In this document: positions 36,003 to 47,919 of the stretch, piece after piece
Numbering within the stretch: the stretch's first letter is position 1
How the letters are laid out: every line of letters starts with the position of its first letter
Assembly: GCA_001600095.1 (NCBI GenBank)
Contig: BCIX01000001.1
Location: 3,807,198 to 3,871,197, forward strand
From: Bullera alba
Taxonomy: Eukaryota > Basidiomycota > Tremellomycetes > Tremellales > Bulleraceae
DNA length: 64,000 nucleotides
Direction: 5' to 3'
Program-made: the position numbers and the translations under genes
The notes under the pieces: generated by a model
Seen by the model: only the letters and a program-made list of their open reading frames with translations
Databases searched by the model: none
Told to the model about the DNA's origin: nothing

Positions 36003-37332
36003 GGCTGAGTGTGTTGAGAGAGGTGTGCTGTCGCAAGATACCTAGTCGTCGATAAGATTGATAGGTCTGGTCGAGTCTCCTCAGATGCCAGTCCGTTGAC
36101 TCCGCTTCTCAAGCGATCTCAAGAAATCTGAACGCTAGACGTGTGTCCCCTTTTCCAAGCCATCCACTCTTCCACGTCTCCCTATCACTCCTTTAGTGAG
36201 CCTCTCCAAGTCTACGACGGTAGTAGACAGTGCTCCTATCGATGGGTTGAAGTCAGACCGTTGATGTCCGCCCGTTCAAAGCGCCTCGTCCCGTGAACGT
36301 GAATGCGATGCGAGATGCCAAAGGTGCCTAAAGATAGTTGCGGTGTATGCGGTGTGATGTTGGTGTCTGCTCGAGCGTTGGATCACAGTGCAGGCATCGG
36401 GTAGGATAGATATCAATGCAATGATAGGAGAAGGCGAAGGACATATCAGCTATGCCCAATTGCTCGAAATCCTGCGCCGACTGTACAGCGCGGCAAGATG
36501 AACTCACGACCAGTGATTGTGACTGCAAGGCGACTCCAGTGCTCTTCCTCGCGCATTCCCTCCTCGTCTGATGAGATATGCTGATGCTCTAGGTTGGTGA
36601 CATGCGATTGTAACTTTGGTTGTACATGGATGACACCAACTACCAAGAGTTATAGCAGATATGGTATGGACGGGGTGATGAGTACGAGGTGGGTATTGTT
36701 GTTGTTGTTGAATCGAGTACGGGCGGCGGGGGTCACCACTTCGCCCTCTTCCCAACCCCCCCTTCCTCCCCCCCCCCCTCCTCCCTCCCCTTCTCTCCCC
36801 CGGGCAAAGCAACCCACACGCGTCCGAAAGGCGTTTACCCTGAATCTCTACTTTACTCAAAGTGGCAAACTCACGACCCGCGCGTTGCTTCCGTCTCGCC
36901 CTCACCCACTGACCCCTGAGCTCAGCTTTATCCCCGCGGGATTACGTCAATGTGGCACAACTCAATCAGCGGGCCGAGCGGATCTCGTCTGATAATGTCA
37001 TTCGCGAGCCTCGAGCATTCAACACGATGTACTTCGAACTCTATACCAGAACTATAGCGCTAAACCGATGACCTTTGAAGAAACCAGCAGACCAGTGACG
37101 ACCACAAGCACGGACACCGCACATCGACGACCTAGCTCATGGTACTATCACAACAGGGAATCAGACACACTCGAGTAGTTGTTACAGTCTGCGACTCTGC
37201 ATCATATTATAATGGGGTTTGTTTGTGCTATTCACACGAATTCAATGTCCGTCTGCTTTCTGCTTTCGCTACTAGTGTCCGTTCGGCTAGTCTGCCTAGT
37301 GTCTTTGCTTCTTCCTGTCAACCTCGCCCAGT
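36003..37332. promoter_or_regulatory. Upstream region of the RRM gene
   Basis: About 1.3 kb. Contains a GTT triplet run near 36698-36710, the pyrimidine tract at 36756-36801 and, near 36980-37130, no supported frame. The last part is 3' flank of the lectin gene. Confidence 0.5.
36756..36801. repeat. 46-base pure pyrimidine tract with long C runs
   Basis: An unbroken C/T stretch includes runs of seven and ten or more C. The complementary G-rich strand is the coding strand of the RRM gene, about 750 bases upstream of its ATG. At least four G runs of three or more satisfy the usual G-quadruplex pattern, and the tract could also form H-DNA. Confidence 0.8.
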
Positions 37333-38676
37333 TTACGGGTAGGTGTTGAACTCTGCGCAAACAATCAGCATCCGAGATAGCTACTCTCGTAGATTCCCAC
37401 TCACTCTGGTTGGTGTTGCCGTCGTAGCACTGGTAGATCTGGAGGTCCTTGAGCGAGTTGTATGGCTTGGTCTGGTCTGGTCCGGAGCCCTCGACGACAT
37501 CGACACATTGGTCTGAACATCAGGTTAACTCCAGTCATGCGTGTCGGACTAACGATTGCACTCACTGCTAGACAACTTGATCGATCCGGAGGTTAGGTCC
37601 CAGGTCTGCTGGAAAAGACCCTCGTAGCATTGCCAAATCTTGACGATTCCGCCTGAGTGGTACTGCGTTAGTTTACATATGGATGCATGTGCTCGAAGAC
37701 TCACCGTTGGCAGGGTTGGACCCGGCGTCAAGACACATGTTAGTGCCGTGTAGTCGGACGTTGCCTTTGCCGCCGGCTGGGAGATCGAAGAGCTCGAAGT
37801 TGCCAGTGTACTCGTTGTCGAAGCTTGGGGTCATGCAGGCAGAGCTGGGCTGGTCAGTATGTCATACATGAGTTCTACATTGAGACTTACATGGCAACTT
37901 CGGTACCCTGGGCGGCGTAGCCGTTCTGAACGGTTACACAGAGGTTGTTCTGGCCGTTGGGATGCAGTCGTCTACCCTTGCCAGCTGGGTCGACTGGGCC
38001 GGTGGATCCAGGTGGGTTGGCCGATGTGCTCGACGAGGCTGGGGGAGGAGCTACGGAAGAGCTGGTTGGTGGGGTGCCCAATTCTCCCTGGACCTTGAAG
38101 ACTGCTCGAGGTCAGCACCTTCATGCCAAACGTCTCCGTTCAACCTACCTTGGTTGGTGTTACCAGTGGTGCATTGGTAGGTCTGGATACCGTTGTCACC
38201 CTCGTCGAGACATTGGTTGCCGCCGGTGATGGCAATTCGGTTGTCGCCAGTCAAGAACCAACTGGGTGAAGAGTCAGCAAGGGCCTTCGGTACAGGAGTG
38301 ATGTACTCACGTCTGCTGGTACAAACCTGGATAGCTGGTCCAGACCTTGAGGGCACCGTTGTTGCCTGGGGTGGATCCTGGCAGAACGGTCAGTCACATT
38401 TAACTCAATCTTTATTGATGACTACTCACCAGCATCGAGAGCGAGGTCGGTTCCGCTTAGGATAACAGAGCCAGATCCTGGGTTGATGTCCCAGTAGGTG
38501 GCATAGCCAGTGTTGACACAGTCGACCGATGCAACTGGTGCACCAACGTAGGGCTTGGTTGCGGCACCGAGACACTTGCCATCTCGGCCAGATACGATTT
38601 GTACTCGGTTGAATCGTTTGGTGGGGGCAGCCTCGGCGGTGAGCAGAAGTGGAAGTAGTGCGAGTAGGGCGAGCAT
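37333..38676 (-). CDS. Secreted protein with two ricin-B-type beta-trefoil lectin domains
   Basis: An extracellular carbohydrate-binding protein, with no enzymatic domain. The signal peptide MLALLALLPLLLTAEAAPTK leads into trefoil 1: RVQIVSGRDGKCLGAATKPY, then LALDAGSTPGNNGALKVWTS with YPGLYQQTW and NQCLDEGDNGIQTYQC. A Ser/Pro/Thr linker (PPTSSSVAPPPASSSTSANP) joins trefoil 2: NNLCVTVQNGYAAQGTEVAM, TNMCLDAGSNPANGGIVKIW with GLFQQTWDL, and NQCVDVVEGSG... ending NTNQKFNTYP. The QxW motifs are present. Several introns. Similar double-trefoil proteins are common in Tremellales secretomes; the ligand is unknown. Confidence 0.9.
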
Positions 38677-40464
38677 GTTGAGTAGCTTGTTTGTTGTTGG
38701 TTGGTGGCAAGGCTTGTCAAGGGAGGCTTGAGGCAGGTATTATAATGATCAAAGCGCTGTGTTCTCGTTCGAGGGGTAGTAGTGGAAGTAGAGGAGTTGG
38801 AAGATGAGGTGGAGAACAAGTCTCAGAGTGAGTCAGAACCGACCTGTTATATAGACATCCGGACTCTCTTCACCAGATCATACGTCGTCAACAACCCATG
38901 CGAGTCACGAGGTCAGTCGTCCCTACTTCCTTCCTCATCTGGAGGACATCCGCTTCAGAGGACTGCAGAGCAGTGCAGTCGGGCGGGCCAAAGTTGAAAG
39001 CAGGTCCTTTGCTCTCAGGCCCGAAGAGCGAGTGGGACCCCCACGGCGGTTTCATGCGGAGGCGGAGGATGCTGCCGGACCGGTGTTGACACCGACGTCG
39101 AGGTTGCATACTCCGCTGCTCTCAGCTGAATCCACTCAGGTCCCAGGGGCGTAGACGTTGGTCAGTTGACGTAGGTTGACGTCCATCGAGGTGGGGCATG
39201 CGAGTAAGATTGGAGGCGTCAGGACCAGGTCCAGGAGTATGTCTGATCAATGTTTGGTCATGGTTTCGACCGCCTTACCATTCTTGGACGCCCGAACTGA
39301 GCCAGGTTTCATCTGCTCCGCGCGGCCGGTCAGCCCGGTCTATCGGGCTAACTGCATCAAGCGGTCTTCGTGCGGAACATCGCATGGATCTCTTCGGCAT
39401 GCCATAACTCATTAGATACGTCACTGCCTGTCACTGCCGAAGAGCCATGGGTAGGCATGAGGAGTACGCTGGAGTACGAGGAGCTTGATACGGATGACCT
39501 GGACTGAGGCATTGCTATGCAGCGCCAGCAACGGGGAGCTCGGGTGACAGAGTGTAGTGGCTATTTCCGGACGCCTCCAAGAGGTTTGTTGCCCAAGGTG
39601 GTCATTCCAGGTCATTGCACACTCCACATTCAAAAACGGGGTGGTCATGGGACCGATCGACATTGTGTAAAGTTTGTAAACAACACAGCTCTTGCGTGTA
39701 CCTGACAGGCTGCAGGTAACGGCAGGCCTGCTACACGGACCTGCACGGACAATGAGCGGCCCGGGATGAGGACTACCACTAGTGACACTACCGTACTGCG
39801 TCGACGCTCACGGCCTTGCAGATCCTCTCAGATTTCACGGCTCACGGCTCACGGCTGGACGAACGTGCATCAGCAACTACCAGCGACTGACTACCAGCAA
39901 CTACCACTTTGAGCCTTGCAGGCCAGTGCAGGCCGGGCCTGCGTGTTCGTTCACTGTCCCCTGTCCCCTGTCTCCTGTTCCCGGCTGACGAACGCTGACA
40001 ACAACGCTCCAACGGGAGAGCGAGGAAGCGGAACATTGATTTACCGGCAGTGCCATGCCACGCCCACGATCCGCTCTCATTTACAGACCCTCTTCTCAGT
40101 GTCCTCTCCCTCCTCTCCCTCGGGTTCCTTCGTCGTTGACCCTTTCGAAATATAGTAAGCTAGTCTAACATTAGTAGTTCTTCATGTGCAAGTTACGTCC
40201 TGAGACAGCCTAAGCCCAAAATCATGATCGGATGTAGCCTGATGTAGCCGCTGACATCAGGCAGGGACGCAGACGTCGTTTTGGATCGCTTATGGCTTGC
40301 ATGGATGATGCTACAGTTTGATGCTCGGGCTTCACGGAGTTAGTCAATACACTTTGTTTTCTCTCGGGCTCGAGACCCCTCCCCCTCATTTCCGAAGCCC
40401 CTTCCCGACGTTCCGTCTTGAACCGCTACGGACGCCGTACCCTCTCACTGCATCGTGCACCCAA
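38677..40464. other. Longest gene-free stretch (about 1.8 kb)
   Basis: Many short frames but none convincing. It is rich in small direct repeats: CACGGCT at a 7-base step (about 39837-39858), CTGTCCC at a 7-base step (39954-39980), CTACCAGC units (39876-39905) and GATGTAGCC at a 10-base step (40231-40249). TTCCGAAGCCC-type CT-rich sequence precedes 40464. Confidence 0.5.
38847..38853 (-). promoter_or_regulatory. Probable TATA box of the lectin gene
   Basis: TATATAA on the minus strand, about 170 bases upstream of the lectin ATG. A second AT-rich element, TATAAT, lies near 38740. Confidence 0.45.
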
Positions 40465-42613
40465 TTAGAAGGCGGTCCTGCCTTTCGTCTCTATAGGCAG
40501 CGCGAACATGATCACTCCAGTGCTGGAAAAGTTCGTCAGCGAACCTCCTTGCAATGAATGATACAAGCTCGACTCACACCACGAAGATGGAAGCAGCGGC
40601 GAAAACTGGTCCGTCGGGAGTATCAGCCGCAGGGGACCAGATGGCAATGACGGGAGCGAAGAATCCAAGGATTCGGTTCGCGGACGCTGCCAAGGCGTCT
40701 CCTGTACCCCTGGAAGGAGTAGGGAAGACTTCTGGGGCGTAGCCGTAGAGGACACCGTCTACGGGCTGGTCAGCTTGCTCCTGTGCATGTATTGAGACCA
40801 CTCACACATCGCGTTCTGAGTGAAAGCAGCCATGCAGGTCAAGGCATTGACTTGAACGAGCGTCTTTGACTGAGTCAAGCCGAAGAGGAAGAGACCGGCG
40901 CCGATGGTGAACATGGACATGGCGAATTTCCTTCCTCCCTTGCCCCATTCGACTAGTGCGGCTGCAGCGATTGATCCGGGAATACCACAAGCCGCTTGGT
41001 ACGTGTAGGCAGCATACGTCGAGTCGAGGCTGTCGCCTCCGCCATCCACCAAGCTGATCTTGCCGGCCAAGTACGTGCCCAGGAATGCGTTGAACAGTGG
41101 GTACGCAAGACCAATAAGGGCGTAGATGAGGATGACGAGGGAAGTCGAGTAGGCAAGTCGCTTCGTGCTGAAGAGTGCCTTGATGTTCTCTCCCTTGAGG
41201 TCGTCAAACGAGGCTTTGAACAGCTCGAAGGTGGACAGCTTGGTGTTGCCATCGGTGACAGTTCCCGAAGAGACAGTGTCGATTCGGTCTAGGTATGGAG
41301 CGGCGGCGTCTCGCAGTTTCTCCACGGTCAAGCTGGACGTCTTGCCGTTCTTCTTGGCAACCAAGTGGATGATTCGAACGGCCTCCTCGTCTTGACCTAT
41401 CGAAGCAAGGAATTTGGGCGACTCGTGGACAGGTGACACGAAGAATCGGACAACCCTGATATGATGACATCAGCCCTGGTGAAAAAGAAGATCAGAGGGC
41501 AGCTTACCAGAGGAAGATCATCATGGCTCCCAAGGTGTAGAATGTGTATCTCCAGCCCATGTTACTGTCTTTCGAGCAGTACTCGCCGGCGGGAGCTTAA
41601 GGCGACGTCAGCACCCCACAACAATGCCTTGGGCAATGGGACTCACGAGTGTCGCAACCGTACTTGGAGAGGAATGCCCACTGTACAGAGCCATCAGACT
41701 GGGATCTGGTACATCTCCATCATGAGCACTCACAGCGATCAATGACGAAACCACTTGGCCAATAGCCCACCAGACACTCAGCAACGTGAGGAGATACTGG
41801 TACGCTCCTGGGACGAATTCGATGAAGAGAGTGCCGTCCACTGGAAGGTTACCACCCACACCAAAGCCGACAAAGGCGATGAGGACGCAGAGAGCAGGGA
41901 AGTTTGGGGCAGCGCCGGCAGCGAGACCGAAGATGCCTCCGACGAGGAGAGTAGCGTTCCAAGAGATTTTTCGGCTACTCATACAATCAGTGAGAAGCTC
42001 TACTGATGTCACTGAACCTCACTCACCCGACGACATCCGCAGAGATACCCCAGAAAGTGGCGCCAACAATGAGACCAGCGTATAGTGCTAGAGTGACGAG
42101 CTTGACATACCGCGAGCCCCTCCACTCGTTACCGATTGCAGGAAGCAGGATAGACACTCCTTGCAGCCCTGCATATCATGTCAGCACTTGCTTATAGGCA
42201 ATCTCGTCACACCTGGCACTTACAGATGTTGTCTGCAAACCATCCAAATCCTACCGCCAAAATGTCAGTACATCGATACTTGTACCGGCGGCGGAAAACA
42301 AGATTTTTGCCTCTTGGCCTTTATCGATAAGATCGTTCCTAGACTCACCGGCGGTAAAGAACAGCTCAACCTGATATCTACCCATGCCAATCTCCTGGAT
42401 GGCATCGTTGAGGACTTCGACCTTGGCGAGGAACGCAGGCTTCACACCCTCTCTAGCGGCCTGAGCGTGCTTGTCCAAGGGATCGACTTGGTTCTCCGCA
42501 TCGTCCTTTTCACCTTTTGAGCCAAAGGTGAATCTGCTTTTCTTTTCCAAGCTGTCTGTTCGGGGCATGACTGGCGACTCGTGCGAGCCAGGAACTGTGG
42601 ACACTGTCGACAT
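40465..42613 (-). CDS. MFS transporter, SV2/SVOP-like
   Basis: A 12-span plasma-membrane carrier of unknown solute. The cytosolic N-terminus (MSTVSTVPGSHESPVMPRTD...) leads to DAIQEIGMGRYQVELFFTAG and FGWFADNI, a block typical of fungal SV2-like MFS proteins. Next come GLQGVSILLPAIGNEWRGSR, VTLALYAGLIVGATFWGISAD and R-K between spans 2 and 3, FVGFGVGGNLPVDGTLFIEF, and SPKFLASIGQDEEA before the central loop. The C-terminal six spans run from TSLVILIYALIGLAYPLFNA to VVAGLIMFALPIETKGRTAF; PIETKGR closes the sugar-porter branch. YGYAPEVFPTPSRGTGD is the usual span-10/11 signature. A 10-bp duplication, TCCTTGAAC, lies upstream (42803-42821). Confidence 0.88.
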
Positions 42614-43403
42614 GTTGGATGTTATCGACCTTGAATCGTAAACACAAGTCTTGAAGTAAGAAGAGAAACCAAGAAATCAGACACGACGACCCCACAAACC
42701 CTCCAATGAAGATCTGCATGTTATAGGACCGGGCACGGAGCGTATGAGCAGCCCGTCGCGGCAATTGGGAGACGATCTGAAATTTTACTGGCTCTTTCGA
42801 GGTCCTTGAACCTCCTTGAACTCCCCATGCGGACGAGTGGAGGATGTTGGCCATCCCTGGGTGAATAAGTACGTCGCTCTCGTCCGGATCCTGTCACGGT
42901 TAGTTAGCGAGAGAGGCGGAGGAGGGCGGCGGAGGGCTGCAAGCCAGGCTTAACACAGGGCTCACCCTTGGCACAATGTTCGACATGAGAGATCGTACGC
43001 TCCCCTACGCTCTCCTACGCCTTCCTAGGCCTTCCTACGCTCCCTCGAATTTAGCATGCATATGTTTTCGCCGCCTACGCCATTCCGGTAGTCGTCTAAG
43101 ACCCCGTTAAATCCGCAGAGCTCTGCAAAGCTGCCGCTTCAAGCGAGTTCCGGAAAGAGGTGTATACGAGAGTATTGCGTCATACAGGCGTAAGCGTGCT
43201 GACTGGCAAAACCGAACCCCGCTCGACGATGAATTCCTGCAGGTCGGCTGCAGTCGGGTGGATGGAGGCAAATGGAGGCCCGATCTCGAGACGCTGCTGC
43301 ATTATCTGAGCAGATCTGAGCTCATGGTCTGTACAACTGGAGTACTGGAGAAGACTGGAGTTCTCTAGCTCATCCGAGCGGGGAATGCGATCTCGTCTCG
43401 TCT
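42614..43403. promoter_or_regulatory. Upstream region of the MFS transporter
   Basis: About 790 bases, with no gene. Contains the decamer array at 42991-43043, TCCTTGAAC at 42803 and 42813, and ATGGAGGC at 43262 and 43272. ACTGGAG recurs three times near 43335-43360. Confidence 0.55.
42991..43043. repeat. Degenerate 10-bp tandem repeat (CTTCCTACGC type)
   Basis: Five successive decamers share the CCTACGC core in phase: GATCGTACGC, TCCCCTACGC, TCTCCTACGC, CTTCCTAGGC and CTTCCTACGC. It lies about 380-430 bases upstream of the transporter ATG. Confidence 0.8.
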
Positions 43404-45015
43404 CTAAGATTCTATGGCAGCCCCAGCCGGCGGCGCTTGCATGACTGCTTGTATACCGGTTGAGTCTTCCTCACGGCTGTCGTCGGGTCGTTTACGGAAC
43501 ACCGATGCCAAGTTTCCTGGAATCGACTGGACGACCTGAGCGCTCTTGTCAACAAGCCAATGGCCGATGTCCTGTCCTGCCTCTTCCGCAGTCTCGAGAC
43601 CAAGGTCCGTTTCCTCTTCGACACTTTTGGCGGAATCCGTTTCTGGACCAATAGGCTGCTGGGACCCCGTCGGCATCGGCTCGGTAGAAGAGGAGGGCTC
43701 GAACACATCGACTTGCGCTCCGTCCCTGAACCCGAAGCGCTGGTTATACGTGGGCGTGCCGTGTCTGTCGTCAACGTTGTTACCGCTGCAGTCAGAGTCA
43801 GCGGTATCTGACATACAGGCTATAGCCTTGAGCTCTACATACCTGGCCTGATACACATACTGTCAAGCAGCGAATTAGCTGGATTGCTCTTCGTGTCGAC
43901 TGCCCGTACTCACAAGAGGCTGCTTCGGTCCTTTGACACAAGACTCTGGCTGGTCCCGGCAATAGACAGGTGGACGACCGACTCCAAGTGGCAGAACCGC
44001 CTTCGAGTCCGTCTTTCCGGTCACGGTACAGCGATAGATGTTGTTGTACTGGCAAGGTCAGCTTCGATGACTCTTCCAGCTCCGATGACTCTTTCCCGAC
44101 GCAAACTCACCATCTCGCGTCCGTAGCCCTCTCCGTGCTCGGACTGAGATCCAGACTCAGCTTCGTATTGCTTGTCTGTATGGCCGGCATTCCTTCACTA
44201 ACCTGATGAAGCCAATTCCAAGTACACAGGCAACCCCCTTTGGGACAAGGTGGCAGTCCGGACGGGATAGGATACAGAGTCTCTCTAGCCCAGACACTGG
44301 TGTAGTTGATACTGATCACCGTCATATCACTTGGATGAAGAGACGCCAGGTCCGAGGTGTACGCGATGGCGAGTGCCGTTCCGCCGAACTTGCTATCGTC
44401 AGGCTTGTCGCCAAAGGCCAAATTGACATGTAGAGGACCAACAGTCTAAACGGCATACAGTAAGATAAGCACCTGAGGTCAGACAATACCGACTCACAGT
44501 ACATGCGTAGTAAGGCAGAGGGATGTGACTGAGTGCTGGACTTCGCAGAGATGTATACGCCCTGTTGCACGACAGCTCGCCTGATAGATGAGTACAATTG
44601 CAGATTGTCCTTTTGGATCGTTTGACCTACCGGTGAGGACCCCTCCAGACTCCAGCTCCATAAACTCGCCATCTGCAGGTGGAAACTCTTTGAGCTCTTC
44701 ATGCCCGAACCATTCCAGTGTCTCCAGTTTGGCCGACTGTCTGAGCGGTACCACCGGTCGATTGTTGTTCCAACTATTCACGGGGTCTATCGATGGTTCA
44801 TTGTCATCAGCGATCTCATTCCTCACCACCTTTTGGACCAAGCATCACCTACCGGTGATCTGGTGAGGCCAGTTCAGGCCATACATCGCTTTGTGCCATA
44901 ACGCAATGCTTCGACGCCGGTCAGCTATATTCGAGGCCGCGAATTGTATCACTTACTGTGCTTCCGTCAATTGAGACGCAATCATCAGAGCGCATATTGT
45001 CGTTCTCAAAGCCAT
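43404..45015 (-). CDS. Secreted AA14-like lytic polysaccharide monooxygenase
   Basis: Probably a copper enzyme that oxidatively cleaves polysaccharide (AA14 members act on xylan-coated cellulose). The signal peptide MALRTTICALMIASQLTEAQ is removed directly before HIALWHKAMYGLNWPHQITG, so a histidine becomes residue 1 and can form the copper histidine brace. Later exons give DPVNSWNNNRPVVPL, LEWFGHEELKEFPPADGEFM, GELSCNRAYTSL, GGTALAIAYTSDL, TVISINYTSVWARETLYPIP, LPPCPKGGCLCTWNWLHQ and GEGYGREMYNNIYRCTVTG, all matching the AA14 pattern as I remember it. The C-terminus is an extra acidic tail of about 100 residues (from VDVFEPSSSTEP) with no GPI signal. The axial tyrosine may be the one in EMYNNIYRC, an inference. 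Confidence 0.78.
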
Positions 45016-46547
45016 GATATCTTGGGTGTAGATGTTGAAGAGTGGGCCCAATGATATCCTCCAAGATCTTCGAACGGTTGAGTGATGATGGCGGGTGAAA
45101 CAACGATGTGAAACCGCGACATGACGTCGGCAAGGTGCACCTGCAAAGGGATCCTTGGGCGTGTCTCTCCCGGCTCCAGGTGGGAGTTTGGAACGGACTA
45201 TGCTCAGAACGCATTTCAGTCGACTGTGTGGGAGTAGCCACCAATTGCCGCCTACAAGGCCTGGGATACGGCGCAGAGCAAATGATGCGACACGCGACGA
45301 GTACTGGAGAACATAGAAAAGACAGACTAGACTTGCAACATTCTAGTTCCAGGCCCCAGGCTAAGCGGCTGGTAAGATCGACCACGACATCGATGAGACT
45401 GTGCTTGGATCGAACATTCGAAATCATGCATATCACTTCTTGTCTCTTCACTGTGATCATATCGCTGCTCTAGACCTGGACAGCAGCTTAAGCTTGAAGC
45501 TTGAGCACCCACCTTCAAAATTGGGTGAAATCGCCTTCGAGCATCCTTCGCTGCAATCGCGCTTCCGCTGCTGCATTCTCCGCAGTGCCAGTAGTCTTCT
45601 TGGAGGCTGAAGTGGGCCACCAAGCCGATCGTTTCTCGGAAATGGGCGCTGTAGACCCAGGTCGGAACGAAGAGAGGACACTGGCAATGAAGCCCTTCGA
45701 GCTCTCACCACCGTCACCGGCGCTACTTGCAGTATCGGTCCTCGCCACGCTTTCGATGGTGCTCTGGCGAGTGATGCCAGTCTGCTGCGCTTTGGGCTCT
45801 GGTCGCTCTGAAGCATAGTGGCTGGTAATGGCTTCTCAGTGATATGTGAAGAAGAGGAAAAGGTCTACTTCTGTACTCATAATGTACTGCTGCGTATATG
45901 CACTCCCGGGCGGCGGAGTGCGAGACGACTATCGAAGGCGACTTTCTCCTTCCTTTCATTGCTGTCGTCTTTTTGCGCACGTGTGGCAACTGGCGAGTCA
46001 GCCCTGCTTTAGCTACATTGCTCTCTAGTCCAGCGAATATCTACCAGCCATCACCGACTCGTCGTCATGAATCAGATACTAAGGCGTCAGTGTCAAGCTA
46101 AGCCTTGACAGACCAGCAACAGACCAGTGAGGTGAGTGATTAGTGAACATGGAATCATGGATCTCTCCGAGTGGCGCCTGTCGGCGTCATCTTGTTCGGA
46201 CCGGCTGAAGGCGGGCAATTTACCGTGCTAAGCCATAACGCAATGAACGGCGTCGGTGGTGCTGAAGAATCAGCTCTACTGGGTCAGAGGAGGTCAGAGA
46301 AGGGCTCGATCACCCGCCTCGACTGAGCTCTGACGCGGGATCCCGCAGGATCCGGCTGATCTTTCGGGGAAGGGCGGATTACCGTAGCTCCACTTTCGGA
46401 TCTCAAGTTGCGGTCAGCTGATACGAGCTCGGCCGCTGAGAAGATGTCGCTCTTGATTGACCTCCTGCGGAGTACGACCTGTTGAAAGTATAAGATGAGC
46501 CTGAGTAGTTGTACTGCTCTCTACATGCCACTTACCTCTCGCTCGCT
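45016..46547. promoter_or_regulatory. Divergent intergenic region, AA14-like / GH130
   Basis: About 1.5 kb. One doubtful short gene (45515-45880, minus). GGTCAGAG repeats at a 10-bp step (46282-46289, 46292-46299), and CAGACCAG repeats at 11 bases near 46108. Confidence 0.45.
45515..45880 (-). CDS. Doubtful small protein, about 107 aa
   Basis: The open frame ending at 45515 (HYASERPEPKAQQTGITRQS ... RMLEGDFTQF) has good-looking codons and a charged helical end (AAAEARLQRRMLEGD), but has no ATG of its own. A start at 45880 followed by a 42-45-base intron (GTACAG...CTGAG) would supply one, reading MKAITSHYASERPEPK. No family recognised. The splice model is weak; it could also be chance. Confidence 0.25.
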
Positions 46548-47796
46548 ATGCCCAACATCCTATTCCTCGCACTGCTGACATTACAGCTAGCGGTCAATGT
46601 GCGTGGAGAGAACGTACAAACCGCCTCTCAACTACCTTTCAACATCACCCGTGACACTGTAGAGGGAGATCCGAACTACTCAGCTCCCATCTTCCCCATT
46701 CTGCCCTTCACCAAGTTTGAAGGCAACCCGATCCTGACGCCAAACCCGGCGAACAACTTCGAGTCGGCATTCCTGTACAATCCCACGGCCATAGTCCTCA
46801 ACGAGACCATCTTCCTGCTGTATAGAGCTCAAAATGAATCCAAGACCAGCACAGTTGGTCTGGCATGGAGCACCGACGGAACGAGTTTCACCAGACTGGA
46901 TAGACCTATCATATATCCCACTGAGCCATGGGAGGAGATCGGAGGTTGTGAAGATCCTCGGATTGTGAGGGTCAATGGGACCTTCTACGTTACCTACACT
47001 GCGTACAATGTGAGCTCCCAAACATCACATTCGGAAGACAGTCTACTGACAGATGGCGGTTCAGAACGTATCTGCTCAATTGGCACTAGCCTACTCTGAC
47101 GATCTACTCAACTGGACCAAACTGCCTCCCCTCTTCCCCGGCTACATGGACGTAGCGTATTCCGATATCGACGTCCCATCCCCTCGGATCAACCACACCA
47201 AGTCGGGCGCTATCGTCACGGAACCGACCTCGGATGGATTGTATCACATGTACTTTGGCGACTCGTTCTTCTACCATGCCACCTCATACGATCTGCTCAA
47301 TTGGACAGCACTGCCATCGGACAACTACTTCGCAGCACCTTTGAATCCCTGGGAGAACAGGCTAATCGAGCCTGGACCAGCACCCATCAAGACGAGGGAT
47401 GGCTACTGGCTCCTGGTGTACAATGGCATGACCACCGGAAGGATAGGATACTCGCAGAATCAATACAGCGTAGGCCAAATGTTGATCGACCCCAGCGGGT
47501 CCTTCAGACCCTCCATAGACACCAGCAACGGGAGGTACCAGCCTGCGCTGAGGGACGGTCCCATTGCGCGGCTCCAACAGCCTATCCTGGTTCCAGAAGC
47601 GGGCAATGAGCAAGAAGGGCAGGTGGATCAAGTAGTTTTTGCCGAGGGACTGGTCCAATTCAAGGGCAAATGGTACCTGTACTACGGTGAGTGACGCGGA
47701 TGGTGGAGTAGATGATAGGGATCTGGATGCTGACTGGCTACTATAGGTCAAGGTGACAGCGAGCTGGGAGCTGCAACTGCGGATATCCAGCCGTGA
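46548..47796 (+). CDS. Secreted GH130-like protein (beta-mannoside phosphorylase family), 377 aa
   Basis: GH130 enzymes split beta-mannosides by phosphorolysis or hydrolysis. Three exons (46548-47009, 47065-47686, 47747-47796) give 378 codons with the stop. The signal peptide is MPNILFLALLTLQLAVNVRG. The five-bladed propeller shows NPILTPNPANNFESAFLYNP, IFLLYRAQNE, STVGLAWSTDGTSF, the diagnostic GGCEDPRIVRVNGTFYVTYT, PGPAPIKTRDGYWLLVYNG and GQVDQVVFAEGLVQFKG with KWYLYYGQGDSELGAAT. Multiple Asn-X-Ser/Thr sites agree with secretion. A secreted enzyme outside the cell would have little phosphate, so hydrolase activity is more likely than phosphorylase; this is inference. The substrate may be fungal or plant mannan. 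Confidence 0.85.
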
Positions 47797-47919
47797 TCAG
47801 TATCAACCTGTATCAACGAATGCGATAATCGCTTGGGTGCCTGCCGCTTTCAGGTCGAACTCCATCTCCTGACCTATCGTATGCCCATGCAAATTGTAAT
47901 TAGCCTCCTACAATTATCT

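Noticed and set aside
38677..40464. Possible transposon remnant in the longest gene-free region
   Set aside because: No terminal inverted repeats, target-site duplication, transposase or reverse-transcriptase reading was found; only small 7-10-bp repeats.
43000..43044. Possible CRISPR-like array
   Set aside because: Units are contiguous decamers without spacers, and the genome is eukaryotic.
44921..45460. 179-codon minus-strand frame overlapping the AA14-like start
   Set aside because: It runs through the signal-peptide region in another frame and lacks any motif; the spliced AA14-like model starts at 45015.
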